A stretch of DNA of 64,000 nucleotides from Nectonema munidae (lineage: Eukaryota > Nematomorpha > Nectonematoida > Nectonematidae), in assembly GCA_030549495.1 (NCBI GenBank), contig JAUIRK010000036.1, positions 243,501 through 307,500 of the forward strand, given 5' to 3'. Every line of letters begins with the position of its first letter. Within the stretch, counting starts at the first letter, position 1. Shown piece by piece: positions 63,892 to 64,000 of the stretch. The notes beneath the pieces are model-generated. The model was given only the letters and a program-made list of their open reading frames with translations. It was not told the DNA's origin and searched no databases. The translations under genes were made by a program, and so were the position numbers.

Positions 63892-64000
63892 TATGTAATT
63901 TTGTTATTCATTCTATGATGATCCTTTCTGGGTAACTGAAAGGTAATGAGGAATTTATTTCCTTAAATGTAAACATTTTTAAGGATTTATTTTGAACAGA
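63892..64000. other. window end, nothing recognised
   Basis: Short non-coding flank. Confidence 0.5.

Overview
The window is AT-rich nuclear DNA from an animal, most likely an arthropod. Evidence for this is two intron-bearing host genes, three families of tRNA-derived SINEs, a CR1-like LINE tail, many hAT remnants and TTAA-flanked piggyBac-type elements. A crustacean such as a copepod would fit, but that is inference and the species cannot be fixed from the sequence.

Host genes, both on the + strand. (1) 2861-10135: the last three coding exons of a GDAP1-like, GST-fold protein. The splice phases agree throughout, and each of its two visible introns carries a decayed hAT transposase. The N-terminal exons lie outside or were not found. 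(2) 47062-58342: a full-looking single-minded (sim) gene, a bHLH-PAS transcription factor, in seven exons with compatible phases (about 478 aa). SINEs sit in introns 2 and 5 and a (GAT)n microsatellite in intron 1.

Layout: 1-2.2 kb holds a Merlin-type transposase fragment and a short hAT element; 2.9-10.1 kb is the GDAP1-like gene; 10.2-29.3 kb has no host gene but carries non-autonomous hAT and piggyBac-type elements, a broken repeat-borne ORF, SINEs and a local duplication; 29.3-35.4 kb is a 5.5-kb minisatellite of 15-16 bp units with an invariant 10-bp core; 35.9-46.1 kb holds a hAT with target-site duplication, an inverted SINE pair, a GC-richer block that may be regulatory, a second copy of the broken repeat-borne ORF, a LINE 3' end and a second copy of the short hAT; 46.7-58.6 kb is sim; 58.9-63.9 kb holds a piggyBac transposase remnant and a large GTF2IRD2-like hAT remnant with one terminal repeat.

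The most unusual object is the minisatellite. Its units combine a fixed core with seven spacer words, it has a higher-order period of 897 bp, and decayed units in inverted orientation lie 0.4 kb upstream. This layout recalls foldback elements, whose long inverted ends are built of short tandem repeats. No retrovirus, LTR element, Polinton, CRISPR array or genuine tRNA/rRNA gene was recognised.
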